From Pseudonocardiaceae bacterium (GTDB lineage: Bacteria > Actinomycetota > Actinomycetes > Mycobacteriales > Pseudonocardiaceae), in assembly GCA_025937115.1 (NCBI GenBank), contig JAICSB010000044.1:1-12930 (forward strand): a stretch of 12,930 nt of DNA. The letters run 5' to 3'. The position numbers and the translations under genes are program-made. A model generated the notes under the pieces. That model worked only from the letters and a program-made list of their open reading frames with translations. It did not search any database and was not told the DNA's origin. The first letter of the stretch is position 1. Each line of letters opens with the position of its first letter. Below are positions 1 to 7,800 of this stretch, piece by piece.

Positions 1-1701
1 AACTATGCCGAACACGCGCTGGCTCCCGGTCCCGGCAAGACTCACGACGATCCGGCCGTGATCTTCCACCGCGAGGACGGTGTTCGAGACGAGCTGAGCT
101 TCGGATTGCTGCGCCAGCGGGTGGCCGCGGCGCGCTCGGCGCTGGCGTCACTGGGCGTCCACCGGGGGGACCGGGTGGTCGCGCTGGTGCCGAACTCGCC
201 GGACACGCTGGTGGCGTTGCTCGCCACCGCCAGCCTCGGCGCGATCTGGTCATCGTGCTCGCCGGACTTCGGAACCCGGGCGGTCACCGACCGGTTCACC
301 CAGCTCGTACCCACCGTTCTGATCGCCGTCGATGGGTACCTCTACGGCGGCAAGCGTTTCGACGTCCGGCCCACCGTGGACGCGCTGCGCGCCGAGTTGC
401 CATCGCTGCGCGCCACGGTGCTGGTGCCCTACTTGGACTCCCAGGCGACGCTGGATGCCACCGTGCGCTGGGACGATCTGCTCGCGGAACACTGCGATGC
501 TGAGCTGGCATTCGAGCCGGTGGACTTCGACCATCCGCTGTGGGTGCTGTACTCCTCGGGCACCACCGGGCTACCCAAGGGCATCGTGCACGGCCACGGC
601 GGGATCGTCCTGGAGCATCTCAAGGTGCTGGCGCTGCAAGCCGATCTCGGGCCGGGCCAGCGGTTCTTCTGGTTCACCACCACCGGCTGGATGATGTGGA
701 ACTACCTGATCAGCGGGCTGCTGGTAGGCGCGACCATCGTGCTCTACGACGGCAGCCCAGCCCACCCCGACATCGGTTCACTGTGGCGGCTGGCCGCCGA
801 CGAACGGGTGAGCTATTTCGGGACGTCCGCGCCGTTCATCCAGTCCTGCCGCAAAGCCGGCCTGCGGCCTGGCTCCGAGCTGGATCTCAGCGCATTGCGA
901 GCGGTGGGCTCGACCGGTGCCCCGCTGCCCGCGGAGGGTTTCCACTGGATCGCCTCGGAAATCGGTTCGGGCGTGCAAGTCTGTTCGGTGTCCGGGGGCA
1001 CTGATCTGTGCACGGCCTTCCTGTGTGCCGCACCGGACGTGCCGGTGTGGGAGGGCGAGATCTCCTGCCGCGCGCTGGGGGCCGCGGTGGTGGCCCTCGA
1101 CGAGGCCGGCCGGGAGCTGATCGACGAGGTGGGCGAACTGGTGATCACCAAGCCGATGCCATCGATGCCGGTGTCGTTCTGGAACGATCCGGACGGCAGC
1201 CGGCTGCGCGAGGCGTACTTCGACGTCTATCCCGATCTGTGGCGCCACGGTGACTGGATCAAGATCACCCCGCGGGGCTCGTCGGTGATCTACGGCCGGT
1301 CCGACGCCACGCTTAACCGCGGCGGTGTGCGGATGGGCACCGCGGAGTTCTACACGGTGGTCGAGGGCGCTGACGAAGTGCTCGACTCACTGGTCATCGA
1401 CACCTCAGGCGCGGGCGCTGACCAGGGCGAGCTGCTGTGCTTCCTGGTGCTGGCCGCCGGGGTGTCGCTGGCCGACGTCGAGCCGCGGCTGCGTGCGGCG
1501 CTGCGAACTGGCCTGTCGCCCCGGCACGTGCCCAACCGGTTCATCGTGATCGACGAGGTGCCCCGGACGCTCAACGGCAAGAAATGCGAGGTGCCGGTGA
1601 AGAAGATCCTCGCCGGCATGGATCCGGCGCGTGCGCTGAGCTCCGGCGCGTTGCGCAACCCGGATTCACTGCGCCCATTTACGGCGCTGCGTGCCCCGTG
1701 A
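1..1701 (+). CDS. aacS: Acetoacetyl-CoA synthetase (acetoacetate--CoA ligase), 5'-truncated by window edge
   Basis: ATP-dependent cytosolic ligase of the acyl/aryl-CoA synthetase (ANL) superfamily that activates acetoacetate to acetoacetyl-CoA through an acyl-adenylate. The frame is open from base 1 (reading NYAEHALAPG...) and upstream of the GTG at 58, so the gene starts outside the window. 566 residues are present against roughly 650 in the family, so about 85-100 N-terminal residues are missing. Numbered from base 1, visible motifs are the P-loop-like YSSGTTGLPKG (184-194), the acetoacetyl-CoA-synthetase-type TTTGWMMWNYL, SGGTDLC (331-337), the hinge region YGRSDATLNRGG (431-442), and the C-terminal PRTLNGKK with the expected catalytic, acetylatable lysine K527. 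The C-terminal lid domain is intact and ends in TGA. No neighbour belongs to the same pathway. Acetyl- or propionyl-CoA synthetase is less likely because the TTGWMMWNYL and DATLNRGGVRMG strings are typical of AACS. Confidence 0.93.
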   Translation, partial: NYAEHALAPGPGKTHDDPAVIFHREDGVRDELSFGLLRQRVAAARSALASLGVHRGDRVVALVPNSPDTLVALLATASLGAIWSSCSPDFGTRAVTDRFTQLVPTVLIAVDGYLYGGKRFDVRPTVDALRAELPSLRATVLVPYLDSQATLDATVRWDDLLAEHCDAELAFEPVDFDHPLWVLYSSGTTGLPKGIVHGHGGIVLEHLKVLALQADLGPGQRFFWFTTTGWMMWNYLISGLLVGATIVLYDGSPAHPDIGSLWRLAADERVSYFGTSAPFIQSCRKAGLRPGSELDLSALRAVGSTGAPLPAEGFHWIASEIGSGVQVCSVSGGTDLCTAFLCAAPDVPVWEGEISCRALGAAVVALDEAGRELIDEVGELVITKPMPSMPVSFWNDPDGSRLREAYFDVYPDLWRHGDWIKITPRGSSVIYGRSDATLNRGGVRMGTAEFYTVVEGADEVLDSLVIDTSGAGADQGELLCFLVLAAGVSLADVEPRLRAALRTGLSPRHVPNRFIVIDEVPRTLNGKKCEVPVKKILAGMDPARALSSGALRNPDSLRPFTALRAP

Positions 1702-1949
1702 GGTCGGCGATGGCACCGCGCTGCAAGCTGCCTTTTCACTGGTGATCCACGGTTGATCGTCGTTTGTGTGTCACCCGCGACATCTCGTGTCGTCGGCGAC
1801 ACACAAACGACGATCATGGAGTGCCGGTGAACTACCGCAGGCGAGCTGGCCACCCGAGCGGGTACCGTGACGTCGCCGGGCAACCGGAGCGCCGCACAGC
1901 GCGTCTACGAAGTCGGACCTGACATCCACTCCAGGAGCTTGGCCTCCCC
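1702..1949. other. Intergenic region between aacS and murA
   Basis: A 248-nt non-coding stretch. It contains the 63-nt hairpin described separately and, near its end, the murA ribosome binding site aggag at 1933-1937, 12 nt before the ATG. A promoter for murA is expected between the hairpin and 1930, but no convincing -35/-10 pair could be picked by eye. The minus-strand open frame across this region is the antisense of aacS run out into non-coding DNA and looks like nothing known. Confidence 0.6.
1754..1816. repeat. Long perfect inverted repeat / 63-nt hairpin downstream of aacS
   Basis: Two 19-nt arms (1754-1772 and 1798-1816) are exact reverse complements: tgatcgtcgtttgtgtgtc against gacacacaaacgacgatca. 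The 25-nt centre continues pairing imperfectly: 1774-1775 with 1795-1796, then 1777-1783 with 1787-1793 including two G-T wobbles, leaving a 3-nt loop. An RNA from this site would fold into one almost continuous stem. It starts 52 nt after the aacS stop and no T-tract follows. It could be a factor-independent-like terminator of the kind seen in actinomycetes, an mRNA 3'-end stabiliser, or a copy of a dispersed palindromic (REP/MITE-like) element. The sequence alone does not decide. Confidence 0.85.
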
Positions 1950-3275
1950 ATGACTGATGACGGTGACGCGCTACACCTGACCGGCGGCATCCCGCTCGGC
2001 GGCACGGTCAAGATCCGTGGCTCCAAGAACGCGGTTCCCAAGCTGATGGTCGCGGCGCTGCTGACCGAGGAACCGGTGCTGATCCACAACATCTCGCAGA
2101 TCGTCGACACCTGGCTGGTCAGCGACCTGCTCGAGATGCTGGGATGCAGTACCGCACAGCCGGCGGACGGTCAGCTACAGATCGAGGCGCGCGGCGTCCA
2201 CACCGCCGGGACGCGCGATCTAGAGTACTTCCATGTGCGCAGCCGGATCCCGGTGCTCACCTGCGCACCGCTGCTGCACCGGACCGGTCACGCGGAGCTG
2301 TGGAAGCCCGGTGGTTGCAGCATCGGCGAGCGTCCGGTCGATCTGCACCTGGAGGTCCTTCGCGCGTTCGGGGCGGTCAGCCAGCGCACCGACACGGGCT
2401 TCAAGCTGACGGCTGAGGTGGGCGGTCTGCGCGGCGCCGTCGTCGAGTTGAAGTACCCGAGCGTGGGCGCGACCGAACAGTTCCTGCTCGGCGCGGTCGT
2501 CGCCGCGGGTGACTCGGAGCTGCACAACGCCGCGACCGAGCCGGAGATCATCGACCTGATCTGCATGCTCCAGCGGATGGGCGCACTGATCACCGTCCAG
2601 CCCGGCCGCGTGCTGCAGGTCACCGGCGTCTCCCGGCTACGGGGCGTCTCGCACACCGCCATCCCGGACCGGCTCGAAGCGGCGTCGTGGGCGAGCCTCG
2701 CGTTGGCGACCGACGGGCAGATCACGGTGCACGGCGTCCGGCAAGCCGATCTTGGGACGTATCTCAACGTCTACCGGCGCGCGGGCGGCGAGTTCGACTT
2801 CTCCAGCGACGGCAACGAGGTGACGTTCCGGCGGGAGAAGGCCATGCCCCGCCCGCTGGTCATCGAGACCGACGTGCACCCGGGCTTCATGACCGACTGG
2901 CAGTCCCCCATGGTCACCGCACTGACCCAGGCCGACGGTGTGACGGTGGTGCACGAGACGGTGCACGAAAACCGGCTGGCGTACATGAAGGCACTCCAGG
3001 CGCTGGGCGCGCAGATGCAGGTCTTCACCGAGTGCCTTGGACGGACCCCGTGCCGTTTCGGAGCGCGCAATCACCAACACTCCGCCGTCGTAGTCGGCCC
3101 GACCAAGCTGCAAGGCACGATAGTGCACGTCCCCGACCTGCGCGCGGGTTTCTCCTACGTCCTGGCCGCACTCGCAGCGCAGGGCGACTCAACGGTGACC
3201 GGAGTCTCGCTGCTGGACCGTGGCTACGAGAGCTTCCGCGACAAGCTGATCGGTGTCGGAGCGAAACTCCGCTAA
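1950..3275 (+). CDS. murA: MurA-family UDP-N-acetylglucosamine 1-carboxyvinyltransferase (second-type paralogue)
   Basis: Cytosolic enolpyruvyl transferase of the EPSP synthase/MurA fold. MurA moves enolpyruvate from PEP to UDP-GlcNAc, the first committed step of peptidoglycan synthesis. At 441 aa it is a usual length. Active-site residues visible are K26-N27 in SKNA, the PEP-binding cysteine C123 in PGGCSIGERPVDLHL with R128 after it, D316 in PGFMTDWQ, R342 in HENR, R398 in PDLRAG and R424 in DRGYE. The ATG at 1950 has aggag 12 nt upstream and gives the expected N-terminus (LTGGIPLGGTVKIRGSKNA). The HPGFMTDWQ and GATEQ strings match a second MurA subgroup of actinomycetes rather than the housekeeping copy. 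That assignment is from memory of the family, so the substrate could differ or the gene could be redundant. It stands alone and is convergent with the antitoxin gene. Confidence 0.88.
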   Translation: MTDDGDALHLTGGIPLGGTVKIRGSKNAVPKLMVAALLTEEPVLIHNISQIVDTWLVSDLLEMLGCSTAQPADGQLQIEARGVHTAGTRDLEYFHVRSRIPVLTCAPLLHRTGHAELWKPGGCSIGERPVDLHLEVLRAFGAVSQRTDTGFKLTAEVGGLRGAVVELKYPSVGATEQFLLGAVVAAGDSELHNAATEPEIIDLICMLQRMGALITVQPGRVLQVTGVSRLRGVSHTAIPDRLEAASWASLALATDGQITVHGVRQADLGTYLNVYRRAGGEFDFSSDGNEVTFRREKAMPRPLVIETDVHPGFMTDWQSPMVTALTQADGVTVVHETVHENRLAYMKALQALGAQMQVFTECLGRTPCRFGARNHQHSAVVVGPTKLQGTIVHVPDLRAGFSYVLAALAAQGDSTVTGVSLLDRGYESFRDKLIGVGAKLR

Positions 3276-3576
3276 CCGTCGCAGAGAGAGGCTCGGCGTC
3301 TCCGCGGGCGGCCTCGACGAGGACCCTGTCGTAACGGAGGAGCGCGACGTCGAATGGGCGCTTGGCCGGGCGGATCACCCCAGCTGCCACCAATTGATCA
3401 TAGCGGTCGTCGACTGCGGGCACGATCCGCGCCACGACCTTGCCTCGGTCGGTGACCTCGACCGTCGTGCCTGCGCGGACCAGCGCCATCACCTTTGCCG
3501 TGCGTTGAGAGAGCTCGCGCATTCCCACGGTCGGCTGAACATGTTCTCGAGCGGCAGCTGCGGCCACGCTGTACAT
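3025..3576 (-). CDS. Solitary Phd/YefM-family antitoxin whose frame runs on into murA antisense
   Basis: Residues about 17-97 of this 183-aa frame resemble Phd/YefM (prevent-host-death) antitoxins: VGMRELSQRTAKVMALVRAG, then TVEVTDRGKVVARIVP, then a short acidic stretch and YDQLVAAGVIRP. These are DNA-binding autorepressors that neutralise a toxin encoded just downstream. No toxin follows here. From residue 101 the frame overlaps the murA 3' end on the opposite strand and becomes an arginine/serine-rich low-grade sequence (101-183), presumably without function. Usual members are about 80-100 aa, so the natural end has probably been lost. The ATG at 3576 lies inside a perfect operator-like palindrome. 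M19 (3522) is an alternative start, and neither has a clear Shine-Dalgarno. It lies 30 nt after jetD on the same strand, so it may be the last gene of that operon. It could be a decaying remnant or an adopted regulator. Confidence 0.68.
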   Translation of the reverse strand: MYSVAAAAAREHVQPTVGMRELSQRTAKVMALVRAGTTVEVTDRGKVVARIVPAVDDRYDQLVAAGVIRPAKRPFDVALLRYDRVLVEAARGDAEPLSATVSGVSLRHRSACRGSSRSHGPAARLRSPLSRPALRVRPGRRRNPRAGRGRALSCLAAWSGRLRRRSVGDCALRNGTGSVQGTR

Positions 3577-3593
3577 GTTACTACATGTACAGC
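3568..3593. promoter_or_regulatory. Perfect palindrome with two TGTACA cores, likely Phd/YefM antitoxin operator
   Basis: The 11-nt arms gctgtacatgt (3568-3578) and acatgtacagc (3583-3593) are exact reverse complements around a 4-nt spacer, and each contains TGTACA. The YefM antitoxin is known to bind palindromes with a TGTACA core, so this fits an autoregulatory operator for the antitoxin gene it overlaps. The proposed ATG (3576-3574) lies within the left arm. The site begins 14 nt beyond the jetD stop. A third, shorter palindrome, gaacatgttc, lies inside the antitoxin gene at 3537-3546 but has a different core. Binding by this antitoxin is inferred. Confidence 0.72.
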
Positions 3594-3606
3594 GAGTCTT
3601 CGGACA

Positions 3607-4845
3607 TCACTGCGAGCCACTCGCCTTGCGAAGATCGGAAAGGATGACGTCCAGGATCTGCTCCTCGTGCAGCGAAACCCGATGATCATCATAGGCGCCG
3701 CGCAGCTGCGCGATCGCCAGATCGGTACCGGCTGGCACGTCACCAGGCAGCGGTAACCCGTGTGCTGTGGCGTAGACCTGTGCGTCAAAGCGCCAGAGCC
3801 GGGCGTTCGGCGCAACCGACAGGGTCTGGTCGACCACGGTGAATCCGGCAGTGTCGATGTCTGCCCGTGCCATGATCGAGCAACCTGCGTTCGCCAGCCC
3901 GCCGATCAGATCCAGCGCCGCCCCGCGGGCGATTCCATCGGTGCACACCAGTGGCGGACATCGTGGTCCGAGGGCATCCGCGGCGACTTCGGCGATCGTC
4001 GGGTTCTCGCATACGAACACTGCGGTGCCCTGGGGCGCGCTCCAGTCACCGCTCAGCGACCACAGCGTCAGCCACACGGGCTCGCCAGCCGAGACAGCAC
4101 ACAGCCTGACCGCGGGCGAGGTACCGGACAGCGGCAGGTTGACGGTCAGCACCCGGGAGGACACGGTGTCGCATCGAACTCCGACTGCCGCCCACGCGTC
4201 GCGCCAGGTCAGTCCCGCGCGTTGTGGTCGGTCCAATTCGTGTGCGACAGCAGCCAGACGGGCGACCGCCCGACCGAGCGGCTCGCTGGCATCCAACGCA
4301 TGCGAGTCGTGTAGTGCGTTGGCCGCCAGCTGGGCGAGGCGGATTGGCTTTCCGTTGGGCGGCAGGCACGCCCACACGGTGGCCACCCGGCTGGTCATGT
4401 CGAGGAGACCACCATCACCGGATCGCGGCAGACTCGGATCCGCCAGCCATCCATCCACATCGGACTGATCAATCCCGCGCGCGATGAGCAGCTCTGCTGC
4501 CTGCGCCCGTTCTGCCGCCGCCTGCGCTGCGGCACGCTCCCGCAGCGCCCGGTACTCCTCGATCGGCCCGCCAGTCGCCACCTCGCTCAGCTGGCGTACC
4601 GACAGGCTGTGCTCGGCGAGCCGAGCCGCCACGTCCTGCAACCGGACCGGCCGACCGGAGATCTCCCACCGAGCGCCGAGAAGCAACCCGATCTCGCGAC
4701 GTTGATCCGCGCTGAGCGGCAGCGCGGACAACGTGCCGGTCTCGGTGTGCTGTCCGCGCTGCGCCCGCACCCGAACCGCGTGGAGCAGGGCCAACGGCCC
4801 TGACATGCGTACCCACTGTCCCAGGCCCTCGGCGAGCAGGTTCAT
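3607..4845 (-). CDS. jetD: Wadjet type III JetD: DUF3323/DUF2399 Toprim-type nuclease subunit (TIGR02679 family)
   Basis: Nuclease subunit of the Wadjet anti-plasmid system. In characterised Wadjets JetD resembles topoisomerase VI subunit A, carries a Toprim domain, and cuts DNA once the SMC motor has reeled in a small circle. The 412-aa product begins with the DUF3323-like region (about 1-240), followed by DUF2399. Toprim residues are visible: E280 in FVCENP, the family string PPLVCTDG (297-304), and the metal-binding pair D329/D331 in ADIDTAG. Near the C-terminus is the acidic HEEQ (393-396). I chose the ATG at 4845-4843 rather than one 96 nt upstream. It overlaps the jetC stop by one base (TGATG), and the longer form would add an arginine-rich shadow of jetC. 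All key acidic residues are present, so the enzyme looks active. The next gene downstream is the antitoxin, 30 nt away. Confidence 0.9.
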   Translation of the reverse strand: MNLLAEGLGQWVRMSGPLALLHAVRVRAQRGQHTETGTLSALPLSADQRREIGLLLGARWEISGRPVRLQDVAARLAEHSLSVRQLSEVATGGPIEEYRALRERAAAQAAAERAQAAELLIARGIDQSDVDGWLADPSLPRSGDGGLLDMTSRVATVWACLPPNGKPIRLAQLAANALHDSHALDASEPLGRAVARLAAVAHELDRPQRAGLTWRDAWAAVGVRCDTVSSRVLTVNLPLSGTSPAVRLCAVSAGEPVWLTLWSLSGDWSAPQGTAVFVCENPTIAEVAADALGPRCPPLVCTDGIARGAALDLIGGLANAGCSIMARADIDTAGFTVVDQTLSVAPNARLWRFDAQVYATAHGLPLPGDVPAGTDLAIAQLRGAYDDHRVSLHEEQILDVILSDLRKASGSQ

Positions 4846-7800
4846 CAGTCGGACTCCACGACGGCGAAGAGCCCGTCCGTTTCCAGCGCATCCTGGATGC
4901 CTGCGGCGGCGGCCGTGGTGGGCAGGCTCAGCTCGGTCCACTCACCGCCGCACCACAGGAAAGGCATGGCATCGACACCTGGCAGGTGCTCCTGACGGGC
5001 CAGGTCATACACCGCCACCGCGGGCACTGTCGGGTACTTGCACCACTCGTCGTGCGCGGTCAGCATCACGTCGAGATCGAAATCCACGGTCAGGCCCATG
5101 AACGATGCTTTGATGCCGGCGTCCACCCCGGTCATCGCCTCGTCCAGCCACACCCAGCGCGGCGCGGTGTCGCTTGCCGCGTTGTAGGCGACCACTGCGG
5201 CGGCGAACAGCGGCTGGGACAGTAGCACGACCTTCTCGCCGCCGGACTTCGCGCCATGCTTGGCTGCGTCGAACGGGGCCCATGTGCTGGTCGAGCCGGG
5301 ACGGTACTGCAATGAGATCCGCAGCCAGCCGCGATAGTCCAAAGCAGACGAGAGCTGTTCCTTCCAGTCCGCAGCGCCGTCCGCGGACGCGTCCGCCCGG
5401 GCCGTGTCGATCTTGCGAGCGAGGAAGGAACGCACCATGTCCTGGCGTTGCGCACCGAGCTGCTGGTAGCCCTGGCTCAACGCGGTGACCACGGCCCCGG
5501 CGTCGGGCTCGGTCGGGTCGGCTTCCCACCGCAGCCGTACCGCGTGGCCGTGCCGGGTGGGATGCGCGGCCAGCTGCTTGTTGATGTCACTGAAGGTCCG
5601 CTCGGTGTAGTCCAGACGGTCCTTGAGATGCTCGATGAACGTGGAGCCGAGCAGGGTGGTCAGCACCCGCTGCTGTTCAGTGTCGAAGGTGGCTTCCTGC
5701 TCGCGCACGCGCGCCGCAAGCGCGTCGGACGCCTCGTGTGGCGCCTGCCAGCCGGTCCCACTGTCCGCGAGGATGACCACCTTCTGGATAGTTCCCACAT
5801 CGAGGTCCTCGACCCGAGCGTCCCGGTTTGGCAGCAGGTTGTGCCGGAGTTCCTCGAGCTGGGCATAGCACCGCCGCCAGCTGCGGTCCTCCGACACGGT
5901 GTCCGCGGTCACTGTGATCTCGCGCCGCGCGGTGCGGGTTGTCTCCCGCGCGGTTTCCACGCCTCGACGTTCCGGCTCGGTCAGGCCGAGCGGCTGCGCC
6001 AGGCCGGCATCGAAGATCTCCCACCACGCCTCCAGGGCGGCGTCGCGCGCCTGTTCAGCGGCCAGCCGGCGCTCCTCGTGGGTACCAAGGGTTGCCTCGG
6101 CCGTGCCCGCCTTGACCTTCGCACTGCTGAGCGCATCGGCAAGCCGCTCGATTTCGCGAGCACGTTTCGCGATCGTCTCGTCGAGCTCGTCCCTGCGGCG
6201 CAGCTGCCGCTGATGGTCTGCCCCCAGCGCCTCCTCGGCGGTGCGCAGCCTGACCTCGGCCTTGCGCACCTGCTCGGCCAGCTCACACACCTCCCCCTCG
6301 GCGCGGCTCAGTGATTCTTGCTGGCCGGCCAGGGTCTGCTCGGCCGTGGCGAGTGCGGCTTGCCGCGCGCTCAGCAGCTCGAGCGCGGATTCCAGCGAAC
6401 TGAGCGCGAGCCGGTAGGTGTGCAGCGCGGTGGCCAGCTCATCCAGTCCGTGTAGCGGAAACGCATACCGCCCGGCGTAGTCCCCGTATGCCGCCCACGC
6501 CGCGTCTCGCGCGCTCTCGTTCTGCTGATGCGCCGCCTGCGCGGACACCAGTCGCTGCCGACATGCCAGCAGTCGGGTCTGGCGCTCGCGCCACGTGGTC
6601 ACCGCGTCGGTCACCGGACGTTCCGGCGGCACGCGCCGCGCCTCGGAGTCCAGGGTGGCCAGGTCCTCGGTGATCTGGTCAATCGTCAGATCCAGGGCCT
6701 CGATCAGCGACTCCAGCTCCGCCAGCCGGGTCTCCAGTCGGGTGATCTCCCGTTGCCTGGCGGCTTCCCGTGCTGTCGCGCCGAGGTAGGATGCCGGCTG
6801 GACGGCACCGGCGCGCCCGGTCAGCGGACCCACCCGCCAGCTACCGTCGGCTGCCAGCCAGGCAGTGCCCCGCTCGCCAGCCGGACGGGAGTGGTGCCAT
6901 CCGATGCCGCTCAGCACCGAGTGGATCACTGGTTCGGGCACGCCACCGGCTGACGTGGGTGCCAGCACCCTCAACAAGGTGCCGGCGACCCTGGCGTCGC
7001 CTGGAAGGCACAGCTGGATGTCGAACGGCTCAACGCCGTCCACCGCGAACAGGCTGCCGTCTGGGGTGAGCCAGGCGTCCAGCAGTCCGGACGCGGCGAG
7101 CGTGGCCTCCAGCAGGTCAAGCTGCTCTGGCGGCAGACCGTCGACCGGTCGCACGCACTGCCATACCGGTGCGCCAAGCGCGGAGTCGAGACCGGGTCGC
7201 TGCTGGCGTCGCCACAGCACCGGCGCTGGCGGCGGGCGCTCAGTCTGGCCGCGGACATCGGCCAACTGCACGGTCAGCTGGTCCTGCTCCGTGGCCAGGG
7301 GATCACGCCTGCGCCGCAGGCCCTCACGCTCACCACGCAGCGCCTCGCGGACCGCGTCGAGGTGTGCTCTGATCATGGTCGTGGGGGAGGCCTGCCGGTG
7401 CGTGATGGCCTCGTCGGGCTCGGCGACGGTCAGCTCCGCGATCAGGTCGCACCAGGTCTCCACCTGCTCATCAGTCGTTCTGGCGATTGTGGTCGCGGCA
7501 GCCCATTCGCGGATCTGCTGACGTAGGTTGTCCACGGCAGCCTCAACGGTCTGGTGGGCCTTGGCCTCCTGCTTGGTAGCGTCCTCGACGTCCTCTGACC
7601 GGTTCCGCACGGTTTGCGCCGACTTGTCGGCCTCCCGTTCCGCCTCGGAGAAGATGCGACGCAACCCGCGTAGCTGGTCGAAGCGCTCAACGCGCACGGT
7701 GAGGTCGGCGCGCAGCGCGGGCAAGTCGTAGCGCGGGAGGTGCCGTTGCGCTGAACCGCTCAAGCCGGCGGGCTCGGCGCGTGACTCAACGTTGACCAGT

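Noticed and set aside
1350..1883. Minus-strand open frame of 177 codons across the aacS end and the intergenic region
   Set aside because: It is the antisense of aacS, low-complexity Ser/Arg/Thr-rich, has no family resemblance and reads through the hairpin.
3592..3624. Inverted repeat gcgagt/actcgc and a short gcgag-cca-ctcgc hairpin at the jetD end as a terminator
   Set aside because: Stems of 5-6 bp, partly inside jetD coding sequence, without a T-tract; too weak to call.
4846..4941. Longer jetD start at 4941
   Set aside because: The extra 32 residues are an Arg/His-rich antisense-like reading of the jetC 3' end in another frame; the ATG overlapping the jetC stop is better.
5448..6314. 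Plus-strand open frame of 288 codons inside jetC
   Set aside because: Opposite-strand shadow of the well-supported JetC coiled coil; long antisense frames are normal in GC-rich DNA.
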